A stretch of 64,000 nucleotides of DNA from Lactobacillus corticis (GTDB taxonomy: Bacteria; Bacillota; Bacilli; Lactobacillales; Lactobacillaceae): positions 125,514 to 189,513 of the forward strand of contig NZ_BMAY01000003.1 in the NCBI RefSeq assembly GCF_018327645.1, read 5' to 3'. Position numbers and translations under genes: made by a program. Under the pieces are notes generated by a model that saw only the letters and a list, made by a program, of their open reading frames with translations, had not been told where the DNA came from and did no database searches. This document shows, in pieces, positions 8,370 to 17,905 of the stretch (position 1 is the first letter of the stretch; each line of letters opens with the position of its first letter).

Positions 8370-9684
8370 AATTCATTGAATCCCACGGACTAACATCGAC
8401 CCAGCTGCCTTCTGCTAGGGCTACTTGATCAGCTGTCAGATATTCTTTTTTAACTACCACGTGGTAAACGTACTTTTCAAACCAATCCTGGCTCATGACA
8501 AAGTAACCTTTTTCGCCTCGGTCCTTGCCCCAAGAATTTTCGACTTTCCACTGCCGCACCTGGCCATGGTCTTCGTCAACCCCCACCAAAGTCATGGCAT
8601 GGGTTGCTCGACCTTCACCTAAAATTAGGCGATCTTTTTTACTGAGGTTCAAATCAACATTTAGCAGTTGGTCCATTTGGTAAAGCTCGGGATCTAAGTA
8701 GCCGGTTTTGCGATCCATTTGTCGCAAGACATCGTTGCCAAACATGACGCTGTCGCCAGCCTTGAGTTGGTTAACAGCCGCTTGGGTTAAAAAGTCCATT
8801 GGCACATTTAAAAATAAAATTGGCTTCATGCCCACAATATTATCTTCTAGGGGAACGTGATAGAGTTTCCCATATTCATGGTCGGGATAGTTGGCTAGAG
8901 TCACATAATCATCAGCGTTAAAATCACCCAGATACTTTTGGAAGAAAGTTTGCGGGGTAAGATCTTTCTCCAGGTGGTATTTCCCTTGATCATCACGAAA
9001 TTCTAAATCAAATTTATGAGGCGGCTCGCCTAAAGCCGTGGCAACAATATGATAAACCTCGCTTAAAAATTGCTCACGAGCTTGGGCCAACTCGGCCGTT
9101 TGCCCAGTTTGCGCTAAGTGCCGCAGAACCAAGGCATCCTTTTTTTCTTTTAATTGTAAAACTTCACCTAGGGCCTGAGAATTTTCAGCGTTAAAACTTT
9201 CTGGCATCGCATAGCTGGGAACTAGCCCATATTTTTTAACTAAGGCAATTGCCATCGCCCATTGACCACCATCAGTCCCAGCAAAATTAAGGTAACTAGC
9301 GACTTCGCGATCGTCAATTGGTCGATCAGCCAACCGAATCATGGCATCGTAGAAAATATTAGCGCGCTCGATTTTATCCCAAAAATAATTGTAGGTTTGT
9401 GAAAAAGTGAAATTCTTAGCTTGATACTTTTTGCCAAAATAGTGGCGCAAGACGTTCAGACTAGCAAACTCCCAACAACGACCGGATTGTTTTTGGTTGG
9501 TAACTTGATCCGTTGGCAATTCGGTAGAAAAAACGCGAGTTAAGCGACCAGCCACCCGGTCATTGAAAGAAGCTTCATAGATGCCGCTACGGGAAGCAGC
9601 CCGGGCAATAACCTGATTTTGCGGATTTTGATTGAATTGGTCTTGAAACTTTTGAATTTCCTGCCAAGTTAATTCGTGACTCAT
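8368..9684 (-). CDS. C1-family cysteine aminopeptidase (PepC/PepE/PepG type)
   Basis: Cytoplasmic bleomycin-hydrolase-type peptidase that degrades peptides taken up from protein. The active site is complete: QSGRCW with the cysteine near residue 70, THAMTLVG with the histidine, and ENSWG with the asparagine. The start is taken at ATG 9684 (MSHELTWQEI) because AAGGAGA sits just upstream; an in-frame codon 39 bases further up lacks such a site. The resulting 438 residues are closer to PepE/PepG than to the 449-residue PepC, so the endopeptidase-like subgroup is possible. Which of the three it is needs alignment. Confidence 0.9.
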   Translation of the reverse strand: MSHELTWQEIQKFQDQFNQNPQNQVIARAASRSGIYEASFNDRVAGRLTRVFSTELPTDQVTNQKQSGRCWEFASLNVLRHYFGKKYQAKNFTFSQTYNYFWDKIERANIFYDAMIRLADRPIDDREVASYLNFAGTDGGQWAMAIALVKKYGLVPSYAMPESFNAENSQALGEVLQLKEKKDALVLRHLAQTGQTAELAQAREQFLSEVYHIVATALGEPPHKFDLEFRDDQGKYHLEKDLTPQTFFQKYLGDFNADDYVTLANYPDHEYGKLYHVPLEDNIVGMKPILFLNVPMDFLTQAAVNQLKAGDSVMFGNDVLRQMDRKTGYLDPELYQMDQLLNVDLNLSKKDRLILGEGRATHAMTLVGVDEDHGQVRQWKVENSWGKDRGEKGYFVMSQDWFEKYVYHVVVKKEYLTADQVALAEGSWVDVSPWDSMN

Positions 9685-9758
9685 AGCAAATCTCCTTATC
9701 GTTAAATTAAATTTTACTAACAATATACTACTTATTATAATTTTTTGCTATGAAAATC

Positions 9759-10598
9759 TTATAGACCCCAGCGTCCGCCATGAACTTTCATTACGTTGCT
9801 TGAGATAATAAAGGCATCGGGATCAATTTGATGAATTTTTCTAATTAACGGGCCGTAATCCTGGGTATCGACGACCAATAATATTTGCTGCCGCGAACTA
9901 TTGGTGTAGCCGCCGATTACATCGTATAAAGTCAGGCTTGAATATTCAGCCATGAGCATCTCCTTGATTTCTTGGAGATATTGATTGCTCATGATTTGGA
10001 CTTGGTACTTGTGGTCCCAACCAGACTCGGCATAACGCATGACGATGGTAGTAATGACCTGTGAAAAGGCCGCTAGTAAAAAGGCCTCCATGCCATCAAC
10101 CAAGAGGTTCAAACTGATCACAATTAAATCAACAATGAGTAAGCCAATGGCTTTATTGAGATAGAAATATTTTTTAAAGATTAATGGTGGAACGGTCGTG
10201 CCGCCGGGAGAGGCATTAATGCGGTACAAGAGGGCTACGCCCGCTCCCATGAGGGCCCCGCCGTAGATTACTGCCAGCAGTTTGTTATTGGTAAGGGCAA
10301 ATGAGGGCGTCAGGGCCAGCAGTACTGGCAAGAGAAGACTGCCCAGGGCAATATTTTGGACGGTTTTTTTGCCTAAAAAGGCCCACGCTAGGCCCACCAT
10401 TAAGCCATTCAAAATAAAGACTGCTAGGGAACGATTAATGCCGAAAGCGGCTTCTGCCAAAATCGCCAGTCCAGTCGTTCCACCCGCCGCAATTTCAATT
10501 GGTGCATAAAAGAAATTGATGGCTAGGGCAATCAGTTCCAATCCTATTAGGAAAAGCAAACTCCGAAACCAGGGATTGCGTTTAATTACTGAGTGCAA
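9759..10598 (-). CDS. YitT family membrane protein
   Basis: Integral membrane protein with the YitT arrangement: about six hydrophobic segments in the first two thirds, including FYAPIEIAAGGTTGLA and INASPGGTTVPP. A soluble C-terminal DUF2179-like domain follows (YLQEIKEMLMAEYSSLTLYDVIGGYTNS...). Family function is not firmly established. I place the start at TTG 10598 because AAAGGAAG lies seven bases upstream; a TTG at 10616 has no ribosome site. A 400-base gap containing a candidate RNA separates it from ferrochelatase. Confidence 0.85.
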   Translation of the reverse strand: MHSVIKRNPWFRSLLFLIGLELIALAINFFYAPIEIAAGGTTGLAILAEAAFGINRSLAVFILNGLMVGLAWAFLGKKTVQNIALGSLLLPVLLALTPSFALTNNKLLAVIYGGALMGAGVALLYRINASPGGTTVPPLIFKKYFYLNKAIGLLIVDLIVISLNLLVDGMEAFLLAAFSQVITTIVMRYAESGWDHKYQVQIMSNQYLQEIKEMLMAEYSSLTLYDVIGGYTNSSRQQILLVVDTQDYGPLIRKIHQIDPDAFIISSNVMKVHGGRWGL

Positions 10599-10817
10599 GT
10601 CAACACTTCCTTTCAAATCAATATAAATTATCTATAGTATTCATAATACAGTAAAACGAGACAAAAGTACTTAATATTAATATTCTTGAAGGATTCTTAA
10701 CGATCACCAAATATTAGGCACAATTAGTTTGCATTTACCAAGTTAAATATATGCAATAGGTAAAATATAAAGTTTTTGCAACAAAGATAAGGAATTAGTA
10801 AATAATCATGTGTCGCA

Positions 10818-10846
10818 TTGATAACCCAAGCTTAATAAAATAGAAT
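10818..10846 (+). promoter_or_regulatory. Promoter of candidate structured RNA
   Basis: TTGATA, 17-base spacer, TAGAAT on the plus strand, with no plus-strand gene until purE at 12223. Confidence 0.65.
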
Positions 10847-10852
10847 GTACTT

Positions 10853-11018
10853 GCTATTGGTTCAAGCACATTATAGATTTCTAATTTATCCGGTTACGGA
10901 AAACCTTCAAATAGCAATAACTCGTTATGACAGCTGCAATTTCGTTCCAAGCTGTCAAGAACTCAATCACACTATTAACAGGACCAGATAGCAAAAGGCG
11001 CCAAAAGGCGTCTTTTTT
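10853..11018 (+). ncRNA. Candidate structured RNA of about 165 nt (6S-like layout)
   Basis: Fills the 400-base gene-free stretch 10617-11016. It lies between a good promoter and a terminator. The 5' end (10851-10863, TTGCTATTGGTTC) can pair with the 3' end (10981-10994, GGACCAGATAGCAA) in a closing stem with a one-base bulge. Inside are an 8-base hairpin TGACAGCT / AGCTGTCA (10928-10957) and a small hairpin TCCG-GTTA-CGGA (10889-10900). AATAGCAA at 10910-10917 offers an alternative partner for the 5' end. Size, closing stem and isolation resemble 6S RNA, but I recognise no diagnostic sequence, so that is inference. Confidence 0.55.
10995..11018 (+). terminator. Terminator of the candidate structured RNA
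   Basis: AAGGCGCC / GGCGTCTT with an AAAA loop (one G-U pair) then T6. The T-run overlaps the stop codon of the convergent ferrochelatase gene. The reverse strand also has a short T-run. Confidence 0.75.
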
Positions 11019-11970
11019 ATTGCATTGATAAAGTTAATTTGCTCAGTGCCGAGATCCAGTCGGGATCATCATTTAAACAAGAAACGACGTGATAGCTGCT
11101 CCCGCCAGCTGCCATAAAGTAATGGCGATTTTCTTCATTGAGTTCTAGTAAAGTTTCCAAGCAATCCGATACAAAACTAGGTGCAAGAACCAGGACGTTT
11201 TTATAGCCTTTAGCTGGCAGGCTTTTGATCGTTTCATCAGTAGCTGGTTTGATCCATTCATTAGGGCCAAAGCGCGACTGATAGCTTTCAAAGTAAGGGA
11301 GCGTGATTTTTAATTTTGCAACTAAAGCTTGGGTGGTTTTGTGGCAGCGAAAAATATATGGATCGCCGCTATCCGAGTAGCTCTGAGGGATCCCGTGGTA
11401 GGAAAAGACCAGACAATCTGGCTGGTATTTAGTTAGGTCGCGCTGCAAAAGCTTAGCTAAGGCTTCGATATAGGGCGGATAATCACAGTAATCACTGACC
11501 AAATGCAAATTGGGAGCTACTTGGCGAGATAAATAAAAACGATGAATACTGTCTTGCACCGAGGCAACCGTGGTTGTTGAATAGTGAGGATATAAGGGGA
11601 TTACCGTCAAATCCTGCACTTGTGAATGTTCAAACTCGCTTAAAGCGGCCGGGATGCTGGGAGTGCTGTAAGACATCGCATAGCGCACCGTATATTCTGG
11701 AAGTTTTGCTTGTACAGCTAGAGCTTGCTCCTTGGTGTAATAAAGCAAGGGCGATCCTTTTTGAGAATCCCAAATTTTTTGATACTTTTGGGCTGAGCGA
11801 GCAGCCCGGCGAGGCAAGATCATCCCGCGCAAAATCGGTTGCCAAATTAGGGGATTCATGCGAATTACGCGCTGATCACTTAAAAATTTCTTCAAATAAG
11901 TTTTAAAGGCACTGGGAGTTGGCGCCTGTGGCGTTCCCAGGTTGACTAATAATAAACCTTTCTTGGTCAT
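11017..11970 (-). CDS. hemH: Ferrochelatase (coproporphyrin or protoporphyrin type)
   Basis: Inserts ferrous iron into a porphyrin, in the cytoplasm at the membrane face. The family signature is complete: FSYHGIPQSY with the catalytic histidine, GDPY..RCHKTT, and PSFVSDCLETLLELNEE with the catalytic glutamate. Length (317) fits the Firmicute monofunctional enzyme, which in Bacillus acts on coproporphyrin III. ATG 11970 follows AAAGGAAG. No other haem synthesis gene is in the window, and lactobacilli usually lack the pathway, so it may use an imported porphyrin; that is inference. Confidence 0.93.
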   Translation of the reverse strand: MTKKGLLLVNLGTPQAPTPSAFKTYLKKFLSDQRVIRMNPLIWQPILRGMILPRRAARSAQKYQKIWDSQKGSPLLYYTKEQALAVQAKLPEYTVRYAMSYSTPSIPAALSEFEHSQVQDLTVIPLYPHYSTTTVASVQDSIHRFYLSRQVAPNLHLVSDYCDYPPYIEALAKLLQRDLTKYQPDCLVFSYHGIPQSYSDSGDPYIFRCHKTTQALVAKLKITLPYFESYQSRFGPNEWIKPATDETIKSLPAKGYKNVLVLAPSFVSDCLETLLELNEENRHYFMAAGGSSYHVVSCLNDDPDWISALSKLTLSMQ

Positions 11971-12146
11971 TCGCTGATTGCTTCCTTTCAGTTTTAAAAA
12001 ACTGTTTTATATTCTAACACAATATATAGTGCTTATTAAGTGCTAGCTACAAAATATAGTGATAATAATTTTCCACAAAGATAGCGAGAATATATTAGCA
12101 AAGTTCACAAAATTACCAAAATAAATTATAAACAATGGCTGTTTGG

Positions 12147-12174
12147 TTGAAATACTTAATAAAACTGATACAAT
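12147..12174 (+). promoter_or_regulatory. Probable purE promoter
   Basis: TTGAAA, 16-base spacer, TACAAT, about 50 bases before purE and upstream of a PurBox-like motif. Confidence 0.55.
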
Positions 12175-12191
12175 TCTACAGTGTAAGGTAA

Positions 12192-12207
12192 TAATTGTTC
12201 GTAAATT
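12192..12207. promoter_or_regulatory. PurBox-like motif before purE
   Basis: TAATTGTTCGTAAATT, whose reverse complement carries ACGAACAATTA, resembling the Firmicute PurR site. It lies between the promoter and the ribosome site, in nearly the same position as the motif before purC. Confidence 0.55.
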
Positions 12208-12222
12208 AAAAAGGAGAGAATA

Positions 12223-12708
12223 ATGCCTGATGTAGGTCTAATCATGGGCAGCCAAAGTGACTGGCCAATGATGAAACAAGCTGCAGCAATTTTGGAAAAA
12301 TTCCAAATTGATTACGAGAAAAAGGTTATTTCAGCTCATCGCATGCCCCAAGAAATGTTTGCCTATGCGCAAGCGGCCGAACAGCGCGGTCTAAAAGTAA
12401 TTATTGCAGGGGCCGGAATGGCCGCACATTTACCAGGGATGACCGCAGCTAATACGGTTATTCCGGTGATCGGGGTACCAGGACAAACCAAGGCTTTGGG
12501 TGGAATGGATTCTTTATTGTCGATTGTGCAAATGCCTACTGGCATCCCGGTAGCCACCACGGCAATTGGCAACGCTGGAGCAGCTAACGCCGCCTTATTA
12601 GCGGTGGAAATTCTAGGAATTAGCCGTCCGGAATTGCGCGATGCCCTGAAGAACTATCGCCAGGAAATGCACGATCAAGCGGCTGAAAGCAGTGCTCGCC
12701 TTGACTAG
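12223..12708 (+). CDS. purE: N5-carboxyaminoimidazole ribonucleotide mutase
   Basis: Class I PurE, converting N5-CAIR to CAIR in purine synthesis. Motifs [23 protein letters not shown] and [19 protein letters not shown] are all present. Length (161) is normal. The start follows AAGGAGAG. It overlaps purK by about 17 bases, so the pair is translationally linked. Together with purK it forms a transcript separate from the main pur operon. Confidence 0.96.
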   Translation: MPDVGLIMGSQSDWPMMKQAAAILEKFQIDYEKKVISAHRMPQEMFAYAQAAEQRGLKVIIAGAGMAAHLPGMTAANTVIPVIGVPGQTKALGGMDSLLSIVQMPTGIPVATTAIGNAGAANAALLAVEILGISRPELRDALKNYRQEMHDQAAESSARLD

Positions 12709-13837
12709 AAAAAACTTTATTAAACCCGGATCGACTATTGGGATTATTGGCGGCGGTCAACTTGGTCAAATGATGGCCCTAGCAGCAAAATACGCCGGCA
12801 TGAAAACCATCGTTTTGGATCCTACGCCTGCCTGTCCAGCCGGCCAGGCTGCTGACCGGCAAATCGTTGCCGAATACAGTGATCAAGCTGCTTTGCAGCA
12901 ATTGGCAAAGGCCAGCGACGTTTTGACTTATGAATTTGAAAACGTTGATCTAACGGCCCTTGAGTCGGTCAGCAGCGAAACTTTGCTGCCGCAAGGAACT
13001 AATTTGCTGTATGTTACCAAGCATCGGATGCGGGAAAAGAATTTCTTGCATCAGGCAGGCTGCCAAACTGTTCCATATTTGCCGGTTAAAAACCAGCAAG
13101 ACCTGCAGCAAGCCGTAGCGCAAATCCATTTGCCGGCGGTGCTGAAAACTTGTGAAGGCGGCTATGATGGCCATGGTCAGGTTGTGCTTAAAGAATCGCA
13201 GGACTTGCAGCAAGCTAAGGTTGCGGAAATTCTGGCCTGCGGCGATTGCATCCTGGAAGGTTGGGCTAACTATCAAGTGGAAGCCAGCGTGATGGTCGCC
13301 CGCAACCAAGCAGGCGAAATTAGCGTCTTCCCGGTTAGTGAAAACTATAATGCCGACGAAATCCTCCACTTAAGCATCGTGCCGGCTCGCCTGGCTCCTG
13401 AAACCTGTCAAAAAGCGCAAGCAATTGCCAAAAGAATTGCAGAAGCGATTGACCTTTGCGGAATTCTGGGCGTGGAGTTGTTTGTGATGCCAAACGGAGA
13501 GATTTTGGTCAATGAGTTGGCGCCAAGACCGCATAATTCAGGGCACTATTCAATCGAAGCCTGCAATTTTAGCCAGTTTGCCATTCATAATCGGGCCATC
13601 TGCAATTGGCCTCTGCCCAAGATCAGCTTGCTCTCACCGGTCGTGATGGTGAATGTCTTAGGCCAACATGTTAAAGGCGTGCAGGAGGCGATTGCCAAGT
13701 ATCCAAATTGGCACTTTCATGATTATGGCAAGGCTGAATGTCGCCACAATCGAAAAATGGGTCATGTGACTATTTTAACCAAGGACCTTGACCAAACCCT
13801 AGACGAAATTTCTGCTAGCCATATTTGGCATAATTAG
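12692..13837 (+). CDS. purK: N5-carboxyaminoimidazole ribonucleotide synthase
   Basis: ATP-grasp enzyme that carboxylates AIR with bicarbonate, feeding PurE. Visible are the N-terminal dinucleotide-like loop [14 protein letters not shown], the ATP-grasp segment [12 protein letters not shown] and the metal-binding [14 protein letters not shown]. The start could be GTG 12692 or TTG 12701; both lie inside purE. The stop codon is immediately followed by a PurBox-like motif and then a terminator. Confidence 0.95.
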   Translation: MLALTRKNFIKPGSTIGIIGGGQLGQMMALAAKYAGMKTIVLDPTPACPAGQAADRQIVAEYSDQAALQQLAKASDVLTYEFENVDLTALESVSSETLLPQGTNLLYVTKHRMREKNFLHQAGCQTVPYLPVKNQQDLQQAVAQIHLPAVLKTCEGGYDGHGQVVLKESQDLQQAKVAEILACGDCILEGWANYQVEASVMVARNQAGEISVFPVSENYNADEILHLSIVPARLAPETCQKAQAIAKRIAEAIDLCGILGVELFVMPNGEILVNELAPRPHNSGHYSIEACNFSQFAIHNRAICNWPLPKISLLSPVVMVNVLGQHVKGVQEAIAKYPNWHFHDYGKAECRHNRKMGHVTILTKDLDQTLDEISASHIWHN

Positions 13838-13853
13838 TAATGTTCGTATTTTT
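13838..13853. promoter_or_regulatory. PurBox-like motif directly after the purK stop codon
   Basis: TAATGTTCGTATTTTT, reverse complement AAAAATACGAACATTA. It lies about 93 bases upstream of another copy in the opposite orientation in the purC control region. Confidence 0.5.
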
Positions 13854-13891
13854 AACTTGAAACTGATTTTTGTTTGTATTTGCTAAAAATG

Positions 13892-13940
13892 AAAAGTATT
13901 GCTTTGAATTGGCGTAAAGCCTAAAGCAATACTTTTTATT
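13892..13940 (+). terminator. Terminator after purEK
   Basis: 14-base perfect stem AAAAGTATTGCTTT / AAAGCAATACTTTT with a 17-base loop, then a T-rich tail. It separates purEK from the purC operon. Confidence 0.85.
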
Positions 13941-13945
13941 TGTCG

Positions 13946-13959
13946 AAAAAACGAACTAT
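13946..13959. promoter_or_regulatory. PurBox-like motif upstream of the purC promoter
   Basis: AAAAAACGAACTAT, 12 bases before the -35 box. A partial inverted half-site ATTGTTC follows at about 13979. Confidence 0.6.
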
Positions 13960-13970
13960 CTGAAGAACGG

Positions 13971-13999
13971 TTGACAAGATTGTTCTAGCCCGTTATCAT
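13971..13999 (+). promoter_or_regulatory. Promoter of the purCSQLFMNHD operon
   Basis: TTGACA, 17-base spacer, TATCAT, flanked by PurBox-like motifs on both sides. Confidence 0.65.
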
Positions 14000-14031
14000 T
14001 TAAATATGAATTATATAAATAGATAGTGCTA

Positions 14032-14047
14032 TAATTGTTCGTATTTT
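14032..14047. promoter_or_regulatory. PurBox-like motif before purC
   Basis: TAATTGTTCGTATTTT directly ahead of the AAAAAGGAG ribosome site, nearly identical in sequence and position to the motif before purE. Confidence 0.55.
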
Positions 14048-14062
14048 AAAAAGGAGCGAATC

Positions 14063-14776
14063 ATGGACAAGTTATTGTACACCGGTAAGGTAAAAAAGAT
14101 GTGGGCAACCGCTGATCCCGAGGTTTTACGGGTTGAATATACCGATATTGCAACTGCAGGCAATGGGGCCAAGAAAGATCATTTTGCTCACAAAGCTGAG
14201 TTGAATCACACCATTTCAACCTTAATCTTTAAGTACCTTGGCCAAAACGGTGTACCAAACCACTTAATCAAGAGCATTTCCGAGCGTGAAAGTCTTGTCA
14301 AAAAGTGCGACATGTTCCCATTAGAAGTGGTTACGCGGAATGTTGCAGCCGGCCACTTTTCAACGCGTTACGGCTTAGGGGAAGGCAAGGTTTTCCCAAC
14401 GCCGGTTGAAGAACTATTTTTCAAGAGCGATGAGTTGGATGATCCTTTAATGAACGAAAGCGATGCAATTGCTTTGGGAATTTTAAATCATGAGGAACAT
14501 GAAACCATCTGGAAGATTTCCCGCCAAGTTAACCAGCTCTTATCTGACTTATTTGATCGCGCCGGGATGCAGTTAGTCGACTTCAAACTTGAATTTGGCA
14601 AAACCCATGATGGACAAATTGTGTTAGCTGATGAATTTTCACCTGATAATTGCCGTTTATGGGATAAAAAGACTAAGGATCACTTGGATAAAGATGTTTA
14701 TCGGCGGGATCTTGGCGATTTAACTACTGTTTATGAAGAAGTTTTAAAGCGGTTAGAAAACGTGGAGGAAGCCTAA
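14063..14776 (+). CDS. purC: SAICAR synthase
   Basis: Joins CAIR with aspartate using ATP. The protein starts LLYTGKVKKMW, a variant of the usual YEGKAKKV opening, and carries PLEVVTRNVAAGHFSTRYG and QLVDFKLEFG plus LADEFSPDNCRLWD, all standard. Length (237) matches the bacterial form. The ATG follows AAGGAGCG. It is the first gene of a tightly packed operon and its stop overlaps the purS start (TAATG). Confidence 0.96.
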   Translation: MDKLLYTGKVKKMWATADPEVLRVEYTDIATAGNGAKKDHFAHKAELNHTISTLIFKYLGQNGVPNHLIKSISERESLVKKCDMFPLEVVTRNVAAGHFSTRYGLGEGKVFPTPVEELFFKSDELDDPLMNESDAIALGILNHEEHETIWKISRQVNQLLSDLFDRAGMQLVDFKLEFGKTHDGQIVLADEFSPDNCRLWDKKTKDHLDKDVYRRDLGDLTTVYEEVLKRLENVEEA

Positions 14777-15024
14777 TGTCACGCGTTCGGATTTATGTAA
14801 CTTACAAGCCATCAGTATTTGATCCACAAGGAGCAACGATCCTTGACACGATTCAAACGGCTTTGGGCCACCAAGAAGTTAGTCAGGTTACTGTCGGAAA
14901 ATTTTTTGACTTGACCCTGCCAGCTGCCAACTTAGATGCCAGCGTCAAAGAGATTGCGGAAAAACTGCTCGTAAATGTAAACATGGAAACCTACCGCTAT
15001 GAAGTGTTGGAGGAAGCTGAATGA
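14776..15024 (+). CDS. purS: FGAM synthase subunit PurS
   Basis: Small subunit that bridges PurL and PurQ in the three-part FGAM synthase complex of Gram-positive bacteria. The 82 residues begin [20 protein letters not shown], a clear PurS signature (K-x-x-V-x-DPQG). It overlaps purC by one base and purQ by four, as expected for coupled translation of an equimolar complex. Confidence 0.95.
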   Translation: MSRVRIYVTYKPSVFDPQGATILDTIQTALGHQEVSQVTVGKFFDLTLPAANLDASVKEIAEKLLVNVNMETYRYEVLEEAE

Positions 15025-15689
15025 AATTTGCAGTAATTGTCTTCCCAGGCTCAAATTGTGACATTGACATGTATGAAGCCTTGCATACCGTTTTGGGAGT
15101 TGAGGTAGACTACGTTTCTTACCGCGCTGAAAGCCTAGCCGGCTATGATGCGGTGATGCTGCCGGGCGGGTTTTCTTATGGCGACTACCTTAGAGCTGGA
15201 GCAATCGCGAGATTTGCACCGATTATTCCGGCAGTTAAAAAGATGGCTGCAGCTGGCAAATTAGTCTTGGGAGTTTGCAATGGCTTTCAAATTTTGACAG
15301 AAATCGGCCTCTTGCCAGGTGCCCTCAAGCAAAACGAGAGTCAGCAATTTGTAGCGGAAACCAGCACTTTGTTAGTGGCTAACGATCAAACGCCCTTTAC
15401 GCATAAATATCAGGTCAATCAACGGTTGGCAATTCCAATAGCTCATGGCGAAGGCTGCTATTATGCTGATCAGACTTTATTGGATGAATTAGAACGAAAG
15501 CAGCAAATTGTTTTTCGCTACGTTAATAATCCTAATGGTTCAGTTAATGACATTGCTGGCATTTGCAACGAAGAAGGCAATGTTTTAGGTATGATGCCGC
15601 ACCCAGAGCGGGCTGTAGAAGCAATTCTTGGTTCAGCCGATGGGTTAGGCTTATTCCAGTCAATGGTAGAAAAGCAGGTACAAGCATGA
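15021..15689 (+). CDS. purQ: FGAM synthase glutaminase subunit PurQ
   Basis: Class I glutamine amidotransferase that supplies ammonia to PurL. It starts [15 protein letters not shown]. The nucleophile cysteine lies in [14 protein letters not shown], and the C-terminal catalytic pair is in MPHPERAVE. Length (222) fits. It overlaps purS and purL by four bases each (ATGA). Confidence 0.96.
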   Translation: MKFAVIVFPGSNCDIDMYEALHTVLGVEVDYVSYRAESLAGYDAVMLPGGFSYGDYLRAGAIARFAPIIPAVKKMAAAGKLVLGVCNGFQILTEIGLLPGALKQNESQQFVAETSTLLVANDQTPFTHKYQVNQRLAIPIAHGEGCYYADQTLLDELERKQQIVFRYVNNPNGSVNDIAGICNEEGNVLGMMPHPERAVEAILGSADGLGLFQSMVEKQVQA

Positions 15690-17905
15690 AGCAAGCGATG
15701 ACGCCCGAAGAAATCAAAGAACGCAAGCCTTACTTGGATTGGAGTTTGAGTGAAAAAGAGTATGACTACATCAGTCAAAAGTTGCTCCACCGCCTGCCTA
15801 ATTACACTGAAGTCGGGCTCTTTTCGGCGATGTGGTCAGAACATTGTTCTTACAAAAAGTCGAAGCCGGTTTTGCGTCTATTTCCTACTAAAGGCGAACG
15901 AGTTATTCAAGGGCCCGGTGAAGGAGCTGGGGTAGTTGATATTGATGATGGTCAGGCAGTAGTTTTTAAGGCCGAAAGTCACAATCACCCAACTACCGTT
16001 GAACCATACCAAGGGGCGGCTACTGGCGTCGGCGGAATTTTGCGGGATGTCTTCAGTATGGGGGCACGTCCGGTAGCAATCCTTGATTCAGAACACTTTG
16101 GCGAAATTAAGGCTGACCCGGTGATGCGCTATAAATTAGCCGAAACTGTTAAAGGCGTGGGCGACTATGGCAACTGTATGGGAATTCCCAACCTCGGCGG
16201 CGAAACCTTTTTTGATGCTTGTTATCAAGGCAATATCCTCTTGAATGCCATGTGCGTCGGCTTGATGGAAACCAAGTATCTAGAACAGGGCAATGCGAGC
16301 GGCGTAGGCAACAGCGTGATGTACGTCGGAGCCGACACGGGCCGGGACGGGATTCATGGTGCCACCTTTGCCTCAGCTGATTTTTCAAAAGAACATGAAA
16401 CCCAACGTTCAGCTGTGCAAGTTGGCGATCCCTTTATGGAAAAGCTGCTGCTGGAAGCTTGTTTGGAATTGATTCAAAACCACCGGGAATGGATTGTCGG
16501 CATCCAAGATATGGGAGCTGCAGGCCTGGTTTCATCGACTGCTGAAATGGCAACTGAAGGCGGCGCCGGCATGGAGCTTAATCTTGACCTAGTTCCGCAA
16601 AGAGAAGGCGGGATGTCTGCTTATGAAATCATGCTGAGTGAATCGCAAGAGCGGATGGTTATTTGTGTCAAGGCCGGACATGAAGCTGATGTTAAAGAAA
16701 TTTTTGATCGTTATCAGCTGCATTGTGCGGTGATTGGCAAGATTATTGACCAGCCGCGCTATATTCTGCATCATGATGGTCAAGTTGTCTGTGATCTGCC
16801 AGTGACCAGTTTAACCAGCGATGTTTTGGAACAGCCTGGTGAAGAAAAAAAGCCGGCCCGTTTAAACCAGCCGGCTGCTAAGTGGGAGCCAGTAGTTAAG
16901 GATGCCGGAGCAATTTTGCGCCAATTGTTGGCTCAGCCTACTTTAGCAGATAAAACCTATATTACCCGCCAATATGATTCGCAGGTGCGGACTAACACTT
17001 TGGTTAAGCCAGGAAGCGATAGCGGCGTCTTGAGAGTTCGCGGCAGCCATAAGGCAATTGCCATGTGTGCTGATACAGCCAGTCGCTACGTTTATCTTGA
17101 TCCAGAAATTGGCGGTCAGCGTTCAGTCGTTGAAGCCGCAGCCAACATTGTGGCTAGCGGGGCGACCCCCTTGGCGATTACCGACTGCTTGAATTATGGC
17201 GATCCGAATGATCCAGAAATCTATTGGGAACTCCATCATTCAGTGATGGGGATTGCCAAAGCTTGTGAGGTTTTAGCAACGCCGGTTGTTTCCGGCAACG
17301 TTTCCCTATACAACGAAAATGATGGCCAAGCAATTTACCCATCCCCAATGATTGGCATGGTTGGTTTAATTAAAAACTATGACCACACCATTCCGATGAA
17401 ACCGCAAAATCTGGGCGATTATGTTTACTTGGTCGGGGATTTGACTGATAACTTTGCGGGGTCAGAATTGCAAAAACTGTTGACTGGCAAAATTAGCGGC
17501 GCCTTAGACCAACTTGATTTAGCTAAATTGCACCGCACCATGGAGCAGCTGCTTAAGGCGGAACAAACTGGGCTGGTGGCTAGCTGCCACGATCTTAGCG
17601 AGGGTGGTTTGGCGACTGCTGCTAGTGAAATGTTATTCGGAACTGGTTTTGGGCTAAAGCTGCAAGTGCCTGGTCCAATCAGTCAACTCTTCAGCGAACC
17701 CGCAGGCAGCTTTTTGGTTACTGTTGCTAAAGAAAAGGCTGCTTCCTTTACTAAGCAAGTTCCGCAGGCTCGGCTGCTGGGAGAAGTTACTAACAGTCAC
17801 CGTTTAGAAATTACAACAGACGATCAAGTATTAAACCAAAATATGAACGATTTAGAGAAAATCTGGAAAGAAGCAATCCCATGCCTAATGAAGTCAAAAG
17901 CTTAA
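15686..17905 (+). CDS. purL: FGAM synthase large subunit PurL
   Basis: ATP-dependent synthase converting FGAR to FGAM with PurS and PurQ. The 739 residues match the small PurL class. Visible are [10 protein letters not shown], the [26 protein letters not shown] signature near residues 90-117, and [12 protein letters not shown]. The start is ATG 15686, overlapping the purQ stop; a longer in-frame reading would run back through purQ and lacks support. A middle region rich in glycine and a C-terminal AIRS domain complete it. Confidence 0.96.
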   Translation: MKQAMTPEEIKERKPYLDWSLSEKEYDYISQKLLHRLPNYTEVGLFSAMWSEHCSYKKSKPVLRLFPTKGERVIQGPGEGAGVVDIDDGQAVVFKAESHNHPTTVEPYQGAATGVGGILRDVFSMGARPVAILDSEHFGEIKADPVMRYKLAETVKGVGDYGNCMGIPNLGGETFFDACYQGNILLNAMCVGLMETKYLEQGNASGVGNSVMYVGADTGRDGIHGATFASADFSKEHETQRSAVQVGDPFMEKLLLEACLELIQNHREWIVGIQDMGAAGLVSSTAEMATEGGAGMELNLDLVPQREGGMSAYEIMLSESQERMVICVKAGHEADVKEIFDRYQLHCAVIGKIIDQPRYILHHDGQVVCDLPVTSLTSDVLEQPGEEKKPARLNQPAAKWEPVVKDAGAILRQLLAQPTLADKTYITRQYDSQVRTNTLVKPGSDSGVLRVRGSHKAIAMCADTASRYVYLDPEIGGQRSVVEAAANIVASGATPLAITDCLNYGDPNDPEIYWELHHSVMGIAKACEVLATPVVSGNVSLYNENDGQAIYPSPMIGMVGLIKNYDHTIPMKPQNLGDYVYLVGDLTDNFAGSELQKLLTGKISGALDQLDLAKLHRTMEQLLKAEQTGLVASCHDLSEGGLATAASEMLFGTGFGLKLQVPGPISQLFSEPAGSFLVTVAKEKAASFTKQVPQARLLGEVTNSHRLEITTDDQVLNQNMNDLEKIWKEAIPCLMKSKA

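Noticed and set aside
8425-8622. Open frame opposite the aminopeptidase gene
   Set aside because: Antisense shadow of a well supported gene; no independent evidence.
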